Shown here piece by piece: positions 9,315 through 18,960 of a DNA stretch of 64,000 bases (its first letter is position 1; every line of letters begins with the position of its first letter). Made by a program: the position numbers and the translations under genes. Where the stretch lies: NCBI GenBank assembly GCA_963740675.1, contig CAVUFS010000007.1:124001-188000 (forward strand), given 5' to 3'. Origin of the DNA: CAIKMD01 sp963740675. GTDB lineage: Bacteria; Pseudomonadota; Alphaproteobacteria; ATCC43930; CGMCC-115725. A model generated the notes under the pieces. That model saw only the letters and a program-made list of their open reading frames with translations, was not told where the DNA came from and ran no database searches.

Positions 9315-9887
9315 TCACCATTCGGCGCGTGCGGCCGCTTCATCGGTTTGATCGAGCTTCGCGTCGAAGCCATAGCAGGGCGGATGGAGTTCGCCGCAGG
9401 AGCCGCATTTCTGCAGCGCGGGCGATGCATTGAAGTCGCGCACCTGCTCGAGCATGAACGGCCAGAAAGCGATCAGGCCGTGCTTGCGTGTCTCGAAAAT
9501 TGTGCGGCGAATCTCTTTGCCGCAATGCGGGCAGATCCAGACGACAGCATCTTCGCGAACCTCGTTACTGCTCGCACCGAGCAGCGTATGGAACACGCCG
9601 TCTTCCATCGCCGCGCGGATATAGATCATATCGGCGTCGCTCGCGCGGAACGGCGCGAAGAGATGCTTGATACGGAACGGCGTCTTCGCCGGGATCAAAC
9701 GCATCAAGCGTTCTTTGAGGGGTAAGCGGACGAGCCCTTGTGGATGCGCTTCGATCACTTCATAGGGTACTTCGCTCGCTGCCTGGCGGCCGACCCACAG
9801 GCTGTAGCGATTGGCCTGATGCCACTCCCCTTCGTCCGCGACCTCGCGCAGCGGGAAATCATAATTGAGGATCGGTTCGTTGATCAT
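9315..9887 (-). CDS. Short 3-hydroxyanthranilate dioxygenase-like protein (S1)
   Basis: 190 residues from the ATG at 9887, with GAGGA upstream. It is homologous to the longer protein encoded just before it. The C-terminal half keeps two Cys pairs, ICPHCGKE and KCGSCGE, like the zinc/iron-ribbon of bacterial 3-hydroxyanthranilate 3,4-dioxygenase. At the position where the long paralogues have His-x5-Glu this protein reads FRASDADMIYI, so both presumed metal ligands are gone. I infer a structural or regulatory partner of the long protein. The gap to the long gene is 14 bases. Confidence 0.7.
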   Translation of the reverse strand: MINEPILNYDFPLREVADEGEWHQANRYSLWVGRQAASEVPYEVIEAHPQGLVRLPLKERLMRLIPAKTPFRIKHLFAPFRASDADMIYIRAAMEDGVFHTLLGASSNEVREDAVVWICPHCGKEIRRTIFETRKHGLIAFWPFMLEQVRDFNASPALQKCGSCGELHPPCYGFDAKLDQTDEAAARAEW

Positions 9888-9901
9888 CGCTTGTCCTCGC
9901 C

Positions 9902-10540
9902 TCACCAAATCGCGCGCGCCGCGCGTTCATCCGGCGTATCCTTCGCCGAGTTCCAGCAATAGGCCATCGGATTGAGGTGGCCGCATTCGGGGCAAGTGCG
10001 CAGCCGCGGATCTGCATTGTATTCGCGCACCGCGTTCTCCGAGCACTTGAAGAGGCCCTGCATGCCGAATTCGCCGGTACGATGCCGGCGCTCGAACAGT
10101 AAGGTCAGGCATTGATCGCAATACCAGGCATAGCTGTCGCCTTCCTTGCCGGAGGGCGTCTGCATGATCACGAGATAATGGCCGAGCGGATCGCCTTCGG
10201 GATTCGGCAGCGGCAGATAGATCTCGTCCATATCGTTGATGTGCCAATAGCCGAAGCTGTGCGCGACGCGATGCGGCGTGCCCGCGGTGGTGATATGCAT
10301 GCACATCGGATCATGGCGCACCGCGATGACTCCTTGCGGCCCGAGCTCGAGTGCGCCCGACAGCTTGCCCTTGCGCGGATCGACAACCCCGTCGGCGGTG
10401 ATCGAGCGGCGGCGAATGCCATAGATGTTCTGCCCGACCGTGCGGAACATCGTGAACTTGCCGACCAGCGTGTCGGCCAGGAAGTCCCAGTCCTCGATCA
10501 CTTTGTCGATCGGCTGATCGATCATGACTTCGCTGAACAT
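9902..10540 (-). CDS. Long 3-hydroxyanthranilate dioxygenase-like protein (L1)
   Basis: 212 residues from the ATG at 10540, preceded by GGGAG. It carries TTAGTPHRVAHSFGYWHIND and then MDEIYL, giving a cupin-like His-x5-Glu, followed by LVIMQTP and two Cys pairs, WYCDQC and TCPECG. The C-terminal part resembles the tail of 3-hydroxyanthranilate 3,4-dioxygenase, which opens an aromatic ring using non-haem iron. The N-terminal part is not that of the classic enzyme, so the exact reaction is unknown. It is followed by its short partner and a Rieske gene in one operon. Confidence 0.75.
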   Translation of the reverse strand: MFSEVMIDQPIDKVIEDWDFLADTLVGKFTMFRTVGQNIYGIRRRSITADGVVDPRKGKLSGALELGPQGVIAVRHDPMCMHITTAGTPHRVAHSFGYWHINDMDEIYLPLPNPEGDPLGHYLVIMQTPSGKEGDSYAWYCDQCLTLLFERRHRTGEFGMQGLFKCSENAVREYNADPRLRTCPECGHLNPMAYCWNSAKDTPDERAARAIW

Positions 10541-10568
10541 AGCGGCCACTCCCGTTGGAAAGTCGAAA

Positions 10569-11600
10569 CTAACGCGCACCGAGCGCCTTCACGGCGGCGT
10601 CGGCAAAGCTCATATCGACAAACTTCCCAAGATCGGGAATGTCCGTCGTGAGCGTTCCCTGCGCCTTATAGAAGACCGCTTGCTGACGAAGGTTGTCAAC
10701 ATTGATCCGGCCGTTGAGATCGGTGTTCTGCGGCACGGCCTCGGCCCAGAGCTTGGCCTCCTTGAGGGGCGACCATTTCGTCAGGATAGCGATGGCTTCG
10801 TCACGGTTTTTCTTGAGGAAGAAGGCGTCGTAATACATCCGAACGCCTTGCAAGAAGCCGATCATGTAGCGGTTCGCTGCATCCTTATCTTTCGCGAATT
10901 GTGCCGAAAATAACACGATCGACAATTCGGCGCCCGGATCGACCGCACCTCCTGGCACCAGCTTGCGCGCGACGTTCTGGCGATCCGCCTGGGTCGTCAG
11001 CGGCTCGATCATGAAGCTGCCGTCGAGGCTCTTGCTGCCCATCGCCGCGATCGCCTCGGGGAACGGCAGAAAGCGCACCGTCACGTCGTCGAGCGTCAGA
11101 TTGCTCCGTGCCAAAGCCTTGGCGAGCAGAATCTGGGGGTATTGGCCGTTGCTCGGTCCGGCAGCAATGACGCGGCCTTTGAGATCACCTGGCCCCTTCA
11201 CTGCGCCGGAATCAACGAGATCGGCCCGCACCACGATCGACACCGTGCTGTCTTCGGCTTTCTGTGAGACATGGGCGTAATCGGCGACGAGACGGATATC
11301 GATGCCGCGGTTGAGAGCGTTGTAGAGACCGGCATTCGGCACGCCGCTCGCGACCTCCATTTGCCCTGTGGCGAGCGAAGCGACGAAGTCCTGACCAGAG
11401 GTTCCGACCACCGGTTCGACATCGAGGCCTTGGTCGGCAAACCGCCCGCTATGCAGCGCCAACAAAAAGGGCGCCAGATCGGGGCGTTCGACCACACCGA
11501 CATGGACGAGTTTCTTGTCGGCCGCCATGCCGCTCGGCGCGGCAAGAACAGCCAGCACAAGCGCGGCGGCGAGCGATCCGTAGAAACGCTTAAAAGGCAT
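10569..11600 (-). CDS. ABC substrate-binding protein, NMT1/SsuA-like (paralogue 2)
   Basis: 343 residues. The signal peptide ends in PSGMAA and the mature chain opens with HVGVVERPDLAPFLLALHSG. GQEF-type and SFMIEPLTTQADRQ segments are shared with the neighbouring paralogues. It lies between another binding-protein gene (17 bases upstream) and the L1 dioxygenase-like gene (28 bases downstream), so it is likely cotranscribed with both. It probably uses the permease encoded at 7110-7934. Divergence in the ligand-facing segments suggests a different ligand from paralogue 1. Confidence 0.88.
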   Translation of the reverse strand: MPFKRFYGSLAAALVLAVLAAPSGMAADKKLVHVGVVERPDLAPFLLALHSGRFADQGLDVEPVVGTSGQDFVASLATGQMEVASGVPNAGLYNALNRGIDIRLVADYAHVSQKAEDSTVSIVVRADLVDSGAVKGPGDLKGRVIAAGPSNGQYPQILLAKALARSNLTLDDVTVRFLPFPEAIAAMGSKSLDGSFMIEPLTTQADRQNVARKLVPGGAVDPGAELSIVLFSAQFAKDKDAANRYMIGFLQGVRMYYDAFFLKKNRDEAIAILTKWSPLKEAKLWAEAVPQNTDLNGRINVDNLRQQAVFYKAQGTLTTDIPDLGKFVDMSFADAAVKALGAR

Positions 11601-11616
11601 CGTTCCTCCTCAACCC

Positions 11617-12660
11617 TCAGCGTTTGCCGATGATCTTCACCGCGGCCTCGGCAAACCGCCGGTCGATGAACTTCTCGATATCGGGAAGTGGACCCGTCAC
11701 AGTTCCGGCTTCTTTGTAGAACGCGGCTTGCTCTTTGATGCTGGGCACGTCGATCTCGCCGTTGAGATCGGCGTTGCGGCGCATCGCCTTCCACAAATCC
11801 TTGTCCTTGAGTGAGAGATGCTCGCTCAGCAGAGCGAACGTCGCATCCTCGTCTTGATGATGCCAGGTGGCGTCATAAAAATCCCGCACGCCTTGCAGAT
11901 AGGCCACCATGAAGCGCGTCGCCACGCCGGTGTCCTTCGCGAATTCGGCCGAGTATTGCAGCACCGAAAGCTCGGCGCCGGGAATGATCGCGCTCAAGGG
12001 CATAAAGACACGGGCGATATTCTGCCGGTCGGCTTGCGTGACCAGCGGCTCGATGAGGAACGCGACGTCGAGAGTCTTCGTGCCCATCGCGACCAGCGAA
12101 TCGGGAAAGGCGAGATAGCGGATGGTGACGTCGTTCGCAGTGATTCCGCCTTGCGCGAACACTTTGCGATAGACGAGCTCAGGGAGTTGCGAAGGCACGG
12201 GCCCCGCCCCTAGCACGCGGCCCTTAAGATCCGCGGGCGTGCGGAGGCTGCCGCCATCAATGAGATCGGCACGCCCGACAATCGCGGCCGTTTGGTCGCG
12301 ATCGCGACCCACATGCGCATAGTCGGCAACAATACGGAGATCGATATTGCGATTAAGTGCGTTGAAGAGCGCGGCGTTAAGAGACCCGGTCGTCGCCTGT
12401 ATCTGGTTCATCCCGAGGCCCGAAAGAAAATCCGCGCCGGTGGCCGCTTGGATAAATTCGACCGAGAGCCCTTGGCGATCGAAATAGCCGCGATAAAACG
12501 CCAGATAGAGCGCTGCCTGATCCGGCCGGTCGGAAGCGCCGACCTTCAGCGCAATCTTCGGAGCAGTTTCGGCAGCGGCTCCGCCTGCGACGAGCGTCAG
12601 CGCGAGCGACAGGGCGGCAAGCACGCGCCCTACGAACCAGCTTCGACGATACCTCGTCAT
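11617..12660 (-). CDS. ABC substrate-binding protein, NMT1/SsuA-like (paralogue 3)
   Basis: 347 residues with a signal peptide (LALTLVAGGAAAET). The start of the mature chain, KVGASDRPDQAALYLAFYRG, and FLIEPLVTQADRQNIARVFM place it with the other island paralogues. The gene stands tail-to-head with the frameshifted paralogue 4 upstream (one base between) and paralogue 2 downstream. Tandem triplication with divergence is the simplest explanation for the three adjacent copies. Confidence 0.88.
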   Translation of the reverse strand: MTRYRRSWFVGRVLAALSLALTLVAGGAAAETAPKIALKVGASDRPDQAALYLAFYRGYFDRQGLSVEFIQAATGADFLSGLGMNQIQATTGSLNAALFNALNRNIDLRIVADYAHVGRDRDQTAAIVGRADLIDGGSLRTPADLKGRVLGAGPVPSQLPELVYRKVFAQGGITANDVTIRYLAFPDSLVAMGTKTLDVAFLIEPLVTQADRQNIARVFMPLSAIIPGAELSVLQYSAEFAKDTGVATRFMVAYLQGVRDFYDATWHHQDEDATFALLSEHLSLKDKDLWKAMRRNADLNGEIDVPSIKEQAAFYKEAGTVTGPLPDIEKFIDRRFAEAAVKIIGKR

Positions 12661-12661
12661 G

Positions 12662-13706
12662 CTAGCGCATTCCTATCCGTTTGACGGCTTCTCGGACGAA
12701 GCTCAAGTCAATGTATTTGTCGATATCGGGAATTGCGCCGGTCAGTGTCCCCTGCTCCTTGTAAAAGGCCGCCTGGGCCTTGAGGTCGGACACATTGACC
12801 CGGCCGTTGAGATCGGTCTGCCGGAACATATCTTCCTTCCAGAGCTTCGGTTCCTTGAGCGGCGTTTCTTCCATCAGAATGGCGATCGCCGCGTCGCGAT
12901 CCTTGCCGAGAAAGATCGCATCGTAATAGTCGCGGACGCCTTCGAGATACGCGACCATGAAACGCGTTGCGAGCTCGGTTTGGCGCGCGAAGAGCGGCGC
13001 GTATTGCACGATTGAAACCTGCGCGCCTGGATCGATCGCCCCCGCGGTGGCGAGTGCGCGGGCGATGTTGCGATCGTCGGCCTGGCGCACCAACGGCTCG
13101 ATCAGGAAAGCCGCGTCGATCTGCTTGGTCGAGAGCGCCGCAAGCATTTCGGGAAAGGCCAAATGTATGGCGCTGGCATCGGCTTCGGTAAGGCCGCCTC
13201 GCAGGAAAAGCTTGTGGAACAAAAGATCAGGATATTGGCCCTTCACCGGTCCCGGCGCGTAATTCCGCCCTTTGAGATCAGCAGGTCCCTTGATCGTCCC
13301 CGAAATCGATGAGATCAGCGCGGGCGACGATCGTGACGGTGCGATCTGAGGCATCGCCTATATGCGCTTCATCAGCAACGATGCGGATATCGATGCCGCG
13401 ATTAAGCGCGTTAAACAGCGCGGCATTGGGCACGCCGCTCGCGACCTGGATCTGATTGGTCGCGAGCTGTGCGGGAAATTCCTGACCAGACGTCGCCATG
13501 ACCCGGTCGATTTCGATCCCTTGACGATCGAAATAGCCTCGCCGGATGGCAAGAACATAGGCCGCGATATCAGGTCGGCCGACCATTCCCATTTTGACAA
13601 CGGTTTTGGTGGCCGGCGGATCGGCCGCATTCACCGGCAATGGCGGTCCGGCCGCCAAACAGAGGGCGGCGAAAAAAACGGAGATTCGCACAAGACCGCC
13701 CGACAA
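12662..13706 (-). pseudogene. Frameshifted NMT1/SsuA-like substrate-binding protein (paralogue 4)
   Basis: Two minus-strand frames together make one complete binding protein. The first (from 13706) holds the signal peptide, KMGMVGRPDIAAYVLAIRRG and the first lobe up to ARADLID. The second carries SGTIKGPADLKGR, FLIEPLVRQADDRN and the C-terminus VREAVKRIGMR. The frame changes near 13303-13305, where one extra A:T pair in a short run breaks an otherwise seamless alignment to the paralogues. All other positions look conserved, so the break is either very recent or a sequencing error. It is the first gene of the minus-strand operon. Confidence 0.85.
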
Positions 13707-13787
13707 AACGACGTCCCCTAAATCGGCGATTCTGGCCGCCGTGATGCGATTGGACTATCATTGCTCCCGCTTTTCAAGGAAGAAACC

Positions 13788-15080
13788 ATGACGGCCGCAC
13801 CTGCTGCAACCTACGCTTATCGGCGCTTTTCACTCGCCGAACGTGACCGTCGCTGGCGCAAGGTTCGCGAACTCATGCGGCGCGACGGCCTCGCCGCGAT
13901 TGTTGCGCCGCAAAACCCCGGAAACTCGACCGACTGGCAGGCCGATGCGCGGTACCTGTCGCATTGTGGCGGTGGTGCCGATGCATCGATCGCGTGCGTC
14001 TTCCCGCTCGAAGGCGAAGTGACCGCGGTCGCAACCTCCGCGGCCGAGCGCTGGGGTCCTGCGATGCAGGACTGGGTCAAGGACGTGCGCGAGGCCAAAC
14101 GCCGCTATGGACGCGTGATGGCCGAGCGCCTGCTCGAGCTCGGTCTGAAAAACGAGAAGATCGGAATCTGCGGCTTGAGCGGCACGCGGACGCCCGAAGG
14201 CACGATCATGCACGGCACCTACACCGCGCTGACGGACGCACTGCCGGGCGCCACCTTCATCGATTCGACCGATCTCTTGCAGGAAGCCCGCGAGGTGAAG
14301 AGCGAAGAGGAGATCGCCGTTCTTCAGGATTCGGTCGACATCGTCGAGCGCGCCATCGACGCACAGACGCGCGCGGCGCAGCCAGGCGTTCCCGATCACG
14401 TCGTCTGGGCCGAGACGATGAACGCGCTGTTTCAGCGTGGCTCGGAGCTGTCGGTGCATTTCAACTGGGTCGCCGATCCCATCCCGGGACGCACCTTGAC
14501 GCGGCCTACATCGCGTCCCCTGGTTGCGGGCGACGTGATCGTCGCCGAAATTAAATCATCGGTCATCGGCTACCGCGCCCAACAGATCCGCCCGGTTGCC
14601 GTCAATCGCTGCGATCCGGTGCTGATGGAATTATCGAAGGCCCATGCCGACATTTACCCGGAGTTGCTCGATACGTTGCGGCCGGGCACGACGGTCGGCC
14701 AGATCATCGACAAGATCGTCGAGCTGGGCAAACGCATCGGGCGCGGCAAGGGCGCGTTGTCGGGCGCCATGGCCTCGCTGATCGTCCATGGCCGCGGTCT
14801 TGGTGACGATCGGCCGCTGCTACTGACGACGCCCGAGGCGCGGCCCGATTACGAAGCGACCGAGCGCAGCCTCGCGATGGTGTTTCCCGAAAACGGCGTT
14901 TACATCGTCAAGCCGACGATCTGGACCGCCGACAAACGCTACAATTTCATCTGGGGCGACAGCGTGCACGTCACCAAATCGGGGGCGAAGCGAATGGGGC
15001 GGTCGCCGCTCGGCATGATCGTCTCGCCCGCGCAACCTTTTACCGGATGGCCGACCGATACGGTCGTCTGCCGGGGCTGA
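13788..15080 (+). CDS. M24-fold (pita-bread) protein lacking the metallopeptidase ligands, copy 1
   Basis: 430 residues from the ATG at 13788 (AAGGAAG upstream). It has the creatinase/aminopeptidase-P N-domain (FSLAERDRRWRKVRELMRR) and a C-terminal pita-bread domain. The metal sites of true M24 peptidases are replaced: VAEIKSSVIGYRAQQ where two Asp are expected, YIVKP for the Glu of EPG, and WGDSV for the last Glu. The His of HGRG remains. Creatinase is a known metal-free hydrolase on this fold, so a C-N hydrolase acting on a small molecule is more likely than a peptidase. A long dioxygenase-like gene follows 43 bases later. Confidence 0.75.
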   Translation: MTAAPAATYAYRRFSLAERDRRWRKVRELMRRDGLAAIVAPQNPGNSTDWQADARYLSHCGGGADASIACVFPLEGEVTAVATSAAERWGPAMQDWVKDVREAKRRYGRVMAERLLELGLKNEKIGICGLSGTRTPEGTIMHGTYTALTDALPGATFIDSTDLLQEAREVKSEEEIAVLQDSVDIVERAIDAQTRAAQPGVPDHVVWAETMNALFQRGSELSVHFNWVADPIPGRTLTRPTSRPLVAGDVIVAEIKSSVIGYRAQQIRPVAVNRCDPVLMELSKAHADIYPELLDTLRPGTTVGQIIDKIVELGKRIGRGKGALSGAMASLIVHGRGLGDDRPLLLTTPEARPDYEATERSLAMVFPENGVYIVKPTIWTADKRYNFIWGDSVHVTKSGAKRMGRSPLGMIVSPAQPFTGWPTDTVVCRG

Positions 15081-15123
15081 GGCGTCGCATCGATCGGGCA
15101 TTTCACCCGCTGGGAGGATGGTC

Positions 15124-15762
15124 ATGTTCACCGAGATCACCATCAACGAGCCGATCGAAAAGATCGTCGATGATTGGAATTTCCTCGACGAGAAGATCGT
15201 TGGCAAATTCGCGCGGTTTCGCCCGCTGGGGCAGAATATCTACGGCGTGCGCCGGCGCGATCTCAGCCGCGAAGAGATGATTGATCCGGTTAAGGGCAAC
15301 ATCTCGCAAACGCTCGAGTTGGGCCCCCACGGCGTCATCGAGGTCCATCACGGGCCGATGACGATTCACGTCACGACCGCGGGCACGCCACATCGCGTGC
15401 GGCACAATTTCGGCTTCTGGCACATCAACGACATGGACGAACTCTATCTCGGCCTGTCGAACCCGGCGGGCGACCCACTCGGCCACTATCTGGTGATCAT
15501 GCAAACGCCGACCGGAAAGGAAGGCGACAGCTGGGCCTGGTATTGCGAGCGCTGCACGACGATGCTGTTCGAGCGCCGGTTCGCGACCGGCGAGCACGGG
15601 CTCCAAGGCATGTTCAAAGCGACCGAAATGGCCGTACGTGCCTATAACAGCGACCCGAAGAACAGAACCTGCCCGGAATGCGGCCTTATAAATCCGATGG
15701 GCTATGCGTGGAATGCAAACCACGATACCCCCGAGGAAAGGGCAGCGCGCGCGCTCTGGTAG
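15124..15762 (+). CDS. Long 3-hydroxyanthranilate dioxygenase-like protein (L2)
   Basis: 212 residues. The ATG at 15124 is chosen over the one at 15118 because GGAGG at 15113-15117 leaves a six-base spacer and the paralogues also begin with MF. The protein has TAGTPHRVRHNFGFWHIND then MDELYL (His-x5-Glu) and the Cys pairs WYCERC and TCPECG. It follows the pita-bread gene copy 1 in the same direction and probably acts on the same pathway. No short partner is encoded beside it, unlike L1 and L5. Confidence 0.75.
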   Translation: MFTEITINEPIEKIVDDWNFLDEKIVGKFARFRPLGQNIYGVRRRDLSREEMIDPVKGNISQTLELGPHGVIEVHHGPMTIHVTTAGTPHRVRHNFGFWHINDMDELYLGLSNPAGDPLGHYLVIMQTPTGKEGDSWAWYCERCTTMLFERRFATGEHGLQGMFKATEMAVRAYNSDPKNRTCPECGLINPMGYAWNANHDTPEERAARALW

Positions 15763-15789
15763 GACGAGCGCAGCTGATCGCGATGGGCC

Positions 15790-16869
15790 TCAGACCGCAG
15801 GTTGAAGCGCGCCGCTAAAGGCCGGGATGACCTTTTCGCCGAACAATTGAATGGAGCGGTGCGCGAGCTTGTGCGGCATGTTGCCGATATTGTGCTGCGT
15901 TAGCAGGATGTCGTAACCGACGCGTTGCTGCTGCGCGGCGATCTCGCGCGCCACCGTTTCCGGGCTGCCAATGAAGGCGAGCCCCTCGTCGATCCAAAAG
16001 TCGAAGGATTCCGCAGTCTTGAGATAGACCCGCGCGGTCTCGATCATTTGCGGCGTCGCTTCTTCTATGCGCAGCGATTTCGCGCGCTTGACGCCGTCTA
16101 GCCCGATCAGACCATCGAGCATGTAAGGCTCGGCTTCGGCGCGCGCCTGAGCATCGGTCTCGGCAACATGAACATGCCGGACAAGCATCAGCTGTGGCAT
16201 CGCGCCGGGATGGTTTTGCTTTTTCCACGCGCTCCGGAAATACGCGAATTTCTCCGCCGCCACCTTTTCGACGTCGATATTCTGCGCAAGGTTGTAGTTA
16301 TTGGCCGCCGCGTAATCGAACGAAGTCTGGCTGTGGCCGCCGACCCAGATCGGCGGATGCGGCGTCTGATAAGCGCGGGGCTGCGGCTTCGCATTGTTGA
16401 AGCGCCAATATTTGCCCTCGTGCGAAAAGACCTCCTGGGTCCAGGCTTTGAGTACGATGTCCATCGCCTCGAGGCCCATGTCGCGGCGTTCCTTGAAATC
16501 GAGCGACCACGGCTCGAACTCGCCGACCCTTGTGCCATAGCCGATCGCGAAATCGAACCGGCCGCGCGATAGCTGGTCGATCAGCGCGGTATCCTGCGCA
16601 AGACGCGCCGGATTATGGAGCGGCATCTGGAAGACCATGGCGCCGATGCGGATCCGCTGCGTCGCGAGCGCCAACGCCGAGAGGTAAACCGTCGGCGCGC
16701 TGACGCAAGGGAAACCCGCATTCTGGTGCTCGATGAAGAAGAAATACTCATAGCCGAGTTGGTCGGCGAGGCGTGCATCCGCTAGATGTTCTTCGTAGAG
16801 CGTCGCGGCACGCTGCATTTCGCCTTCGGCGTGCGAGAAGGTATCGAATATGCCCAGTTTCAAAGCCAT
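15790..16869 (-). CDS. LLM-class flavin-dependent monooxygenase (1)
   Basis: 359 residues from the ATG at 16869. Luciferase-like TIM-barrel features include the N-terminal strand KLGIFDTFSH, LADQLGYEYFFFIEHQNAGF, the LSRGRFDFAIGYGTR segment and PHPPIWVGGHS. Members use FMNH2 supplied by a reductase and O2 to insert one oxygen into small substrates. The upstream gene is a dienelactone hydrolase (26 bases) in the same direction, and a near-identical gene arrangement recurs at 23.9-25.7 kb. No flavin reductase gene was found nearby. The substrate is unknown. Confidence 0.88.
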   Translation of the reverse strand: MALKLGIFDTFSHAEGEMQRAATLYEEHLADARLADQLGYEYFFFIEHQNAGFPCVSAPTVYLSALALATQRIRIGAMVFQMPLHNPARLAQDTALIDQLSRGRFDFAIGYGTRVGEFEPWSLDFKERRDMGLEAMDIVLKAWTQEVFSHEGKYWRFNNAKPQPRAYQTPHPPIWVGGHSQTSFDYAAANNYNLAQNIDVEKVAAEKFAYFRSAWKKQNHPGAMPQLMLVRHVHVAETDAQARAEAEPYMLDGLIGLDGVKRAKSLRIEEATPQMIETARVYLKTAESFDFWIDEGLAFIGSPETVAREIAAQQQRVGYDILLTQHNIGNMPHKLAHRSIQLFGEKVIPAFSGALQPAV

Positions 16870-16895
16870 CGCTCGTCCATGCTTTAGTTTCGGTG

Positions 16896-17630
16896 TCAGT
16901 TCTTGAGATAGCGCGCGAAGAACGCCAGCAGCGCCCGCCATGAATCCTTTGCAGCGCCTTCGACATAGTCCGGCCGCTGATCGTTCATGAAGGCGTGACC
17001 AGCATCAGGATAATAATGGATCTCGTGCGGAACGCCGCTGCGGGCGAGCGCTTGCTCGAGGCTGCGCACCGTATCGACCGCGATCGCATGATCCTTCTCG
17101 CCGTAAGCGCCGAAGATCGGACAGCGCATCTCGGGCACCAGATCGACGGGCGACGGGCCGGCCTGCCCCGGCCGGTTGATGGGGCGCCCGTAAAACGCTG
17201 CGGCCGCGGCCAAGTCGCGGCTGCGCCCTGCCAGGAACAGCGCCTGCCTCCCGCCGCCGCACCAGCCCACCACGCCGATGCGATCGCGGGCGACAAAGGG
17301 CAGCGTCTTCAGCCATGTCACAGCAAGCTGCAGGTCTTTGCCTGAGCGCTCGTCCGATGGGCCGCCCTTAATTGTGCCGCCCTCCATGGTCGGCTGCTGG
17401 CCCCGTGCCGCGTAGTAATCGGGCACCGCGGCGACATAGCCCTCTGCCGCAAAGCGCTCCGCGACATCGCGCATATGCGGTCCGCCGCCGGGCACTTCGA
17501 GCATCCCCCAGAACTCGTAGCCCATCAGCACGGCGGGGAAAGGCCCCGCGCCTTGGGGGCGGGCAAGGAAGGTTGCGACCGTCGCACCGTCTTCGGCGTT
17601 GTAACGAGTGGTCTCCGTGAGTACCGCCAT
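16896..17630 (-). CDS. Dienelactone hydrolase family protein (1)
   Basis: 244 residues with the alpha/beta-hydrolase features of dienelactone hydrolase: the nucleophile Cys in GVVGWCGGGRQ, the acid in YGEKDHAI and the His in DAGHAFMND. YEFWGMLE-type and VPDYYAARGQQP segments are also present. The family opens lactones formed during ring-cleavage pathways. It lies between the pita-bread gene copy 2 (61 bases upstream) and the monooxygenase, all on the minus strand, which fits a step after ring oxidation. Confidence 0.88.
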   Translation of the reverse strand: MAVLTETTRYNAEDGATVATFLARPQGAGPFPAVLMGYEFWGMLEVPGGGPHMRDVAERFAAEGYVAAVPDYYAARGQQPTMEGGTIKGGPSDERSGKDLQLAVTWLKTLPFVARDRIGVVGWCGGGRQALFLAGRSRDLAAAAAFYGRPINRPGQAGPSPVDLVPEMRCPIFGAYGEKDHAIAVDTVRSLEQALARSGVPHEIHYYPDAGHAFMNDQRPDYVEGAAKDSWRALLAFFARYLKN

Positions 17631-17691
17631 TACCGCCTCGAGGCGCGCGGCCGCCGCGCGACAGGAAACCGCGCGCGCTCTGCCATCCGAA

Positions 17692-18924
17692 TCAAACGAG
17701 AACCCTCATTTCCTGCGGCCGCGTTCCCAGCCGCTCCGCCCCCGTTGCCGTAACGGCAACGGTCTCGCCCCAGCGTGCGAAATCGCCGATCCCATCGAGC
17801 GTGACCGACGGCTTGATAACGAAGGAGCAGCCCTCCTCGATGACAAGATCGAGAACCTCTTTGGGCTCGGGTCGGCCCGCGACGAGGAGCGGCCCGTCGT
17901 CGCCGGTACCGCGACCATGACCGCCGAGGCCGGTCTTCGCGCGCCCATTCATTGCCGTGAAGGTCGCAGCATCGATGAGCTCGCGCACCGTGACACCCGG
18001 TTTCAGCTTCGCCATCACGCGGTTGTAAGCGTCGAACACCAGCTTGATGCTGTCCTTCAGATCTTGGGTGGCGCTACCGATGCCCCAGGTCTGATCGATC
18101 TGGGCAATATAGCCGCCCCATCGCCCCTCAATCTCGAGCAGCAGCACATCGCGGTCCTTGAAGGTGCGGAAGGATGGTTGCTCGACGCGGTGATAGGCAC
18201 GACCGTTCGGACCCGTCGACCACCCGATCATCGGCTGGAAGCTGCCATCGGCGTCGGCACACGCAAACATCAGATGCGCGAAGATGTGGCGCTCGCGCAC
18301 GCCGGGCCGCGCATGCTGGTTGACGGCTTCGAGCATCTTCTCCGCTACCACCGTCCCCTTTCGCAGGAAATCGATCTCCTCCGCGCTTTTCCGCCAGCGC
18401 GCCTCGCCGAGAATTGGCGTTGCACTGACAAATTTGGCGTTGGGGAAATTGCGCTTGAGGATGTCGACCGACTGCCAATTCACCTCGCCCTCGGCGGAGC
18501 GAATATGCGAAATGATCGATGAATCGAGGCCGGCAATGGCGATCGTCCCGTCCTTAAGGCGCGGATTCTCGTTCAGCCATGTCGATGCCGTTGCTCCGCC
18601 GGTGCCGCGCGGCGTAGCGCGGAGATCGGCAAACCAGTTGGATGACGGCCATACACCACCGCGCGAATGCCACGCTGTGACGGGGCCTTCGATCGGAAAA
18701 GCGACCACGGACTCATCGCTGTTCTCGCCAAGTTGCGTCAGGTAACGAGCATCGGCGGCACCGCGATCGTGGCTGTTGGTGCACGGCAAGCAGAAGATGA
18801 CATCGACACCGTCGCGCGCCATGAGCCGGCGGACCTTCGCCCAGCGCCGGTCGCGCTCCTCCAGCGAGAAGACGGCGTTGCTCCATTCAGGCGACCACGG
18901 ATTGTTTTCACTCGCTACGGCCAT
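17692..18924 (-). CDS. M24-fold (pita-bread) protein lacking the metallopeptidase ligands, copy 2
   Basis: 410 residues. The ATG at 18924 is preferred over an upstream GTG at 18936 because GGGAG sits five bases before it. The N-domain has SLEERDRRWAKVRRLMARDG. In the C-domain the expected Asp-Asp pair reads LLEIEGRWGGYIAQI, GHGRGTGDDGP keeps the His, and the two Glu positions read FVIKPS and RWGETV. So four of five canonical ligands are changed, exactly as in copy 3. A creatinase-like or other amidase-type role is inferred. It stands between a binding-protein gene and the dienelactone hydrolase gene. Confidence 0.77.
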   Translation of the reverse strand: MAVASENNPWSPEWSNAVFSLEERDRRWAKVRRLMARDGVDVIFCLPCTNSHDRGAADARYLTQLGENSDESVVAFPIEGPVTAWHSRGGVWPSSNWFADLRATPRGTGGATASTWLNENPRLKDGTIAIAGLDSSIISHIRSAEGEVNWQSVDILKRNFPNAKFVSATPILGEARWRKSAEEIDFLRKGTVVAEKMLEAVNQHARPGVRERHIFAHLMFACADADGSFQPMIGWSTGPNGRAYHRVEQPSFRTFKDRDVLLLEIEGRWGGYIAQIDQTWGIGSATQDLKDSIKLVFDAYNRVMAKLKPGVTVRELIDAATFTAMNGRAKTGLGGHGRGTGDDGPLLVAGRPEPKEVLDLVIEEGCSFVIKPSVTLDGIGDFARWGETVAVTATGAERLGTRPQEMRVLV

Positions 18925-18960
18925 AACGTCTCCCACAAACCTTATCGTTGTTGCGTTCTC

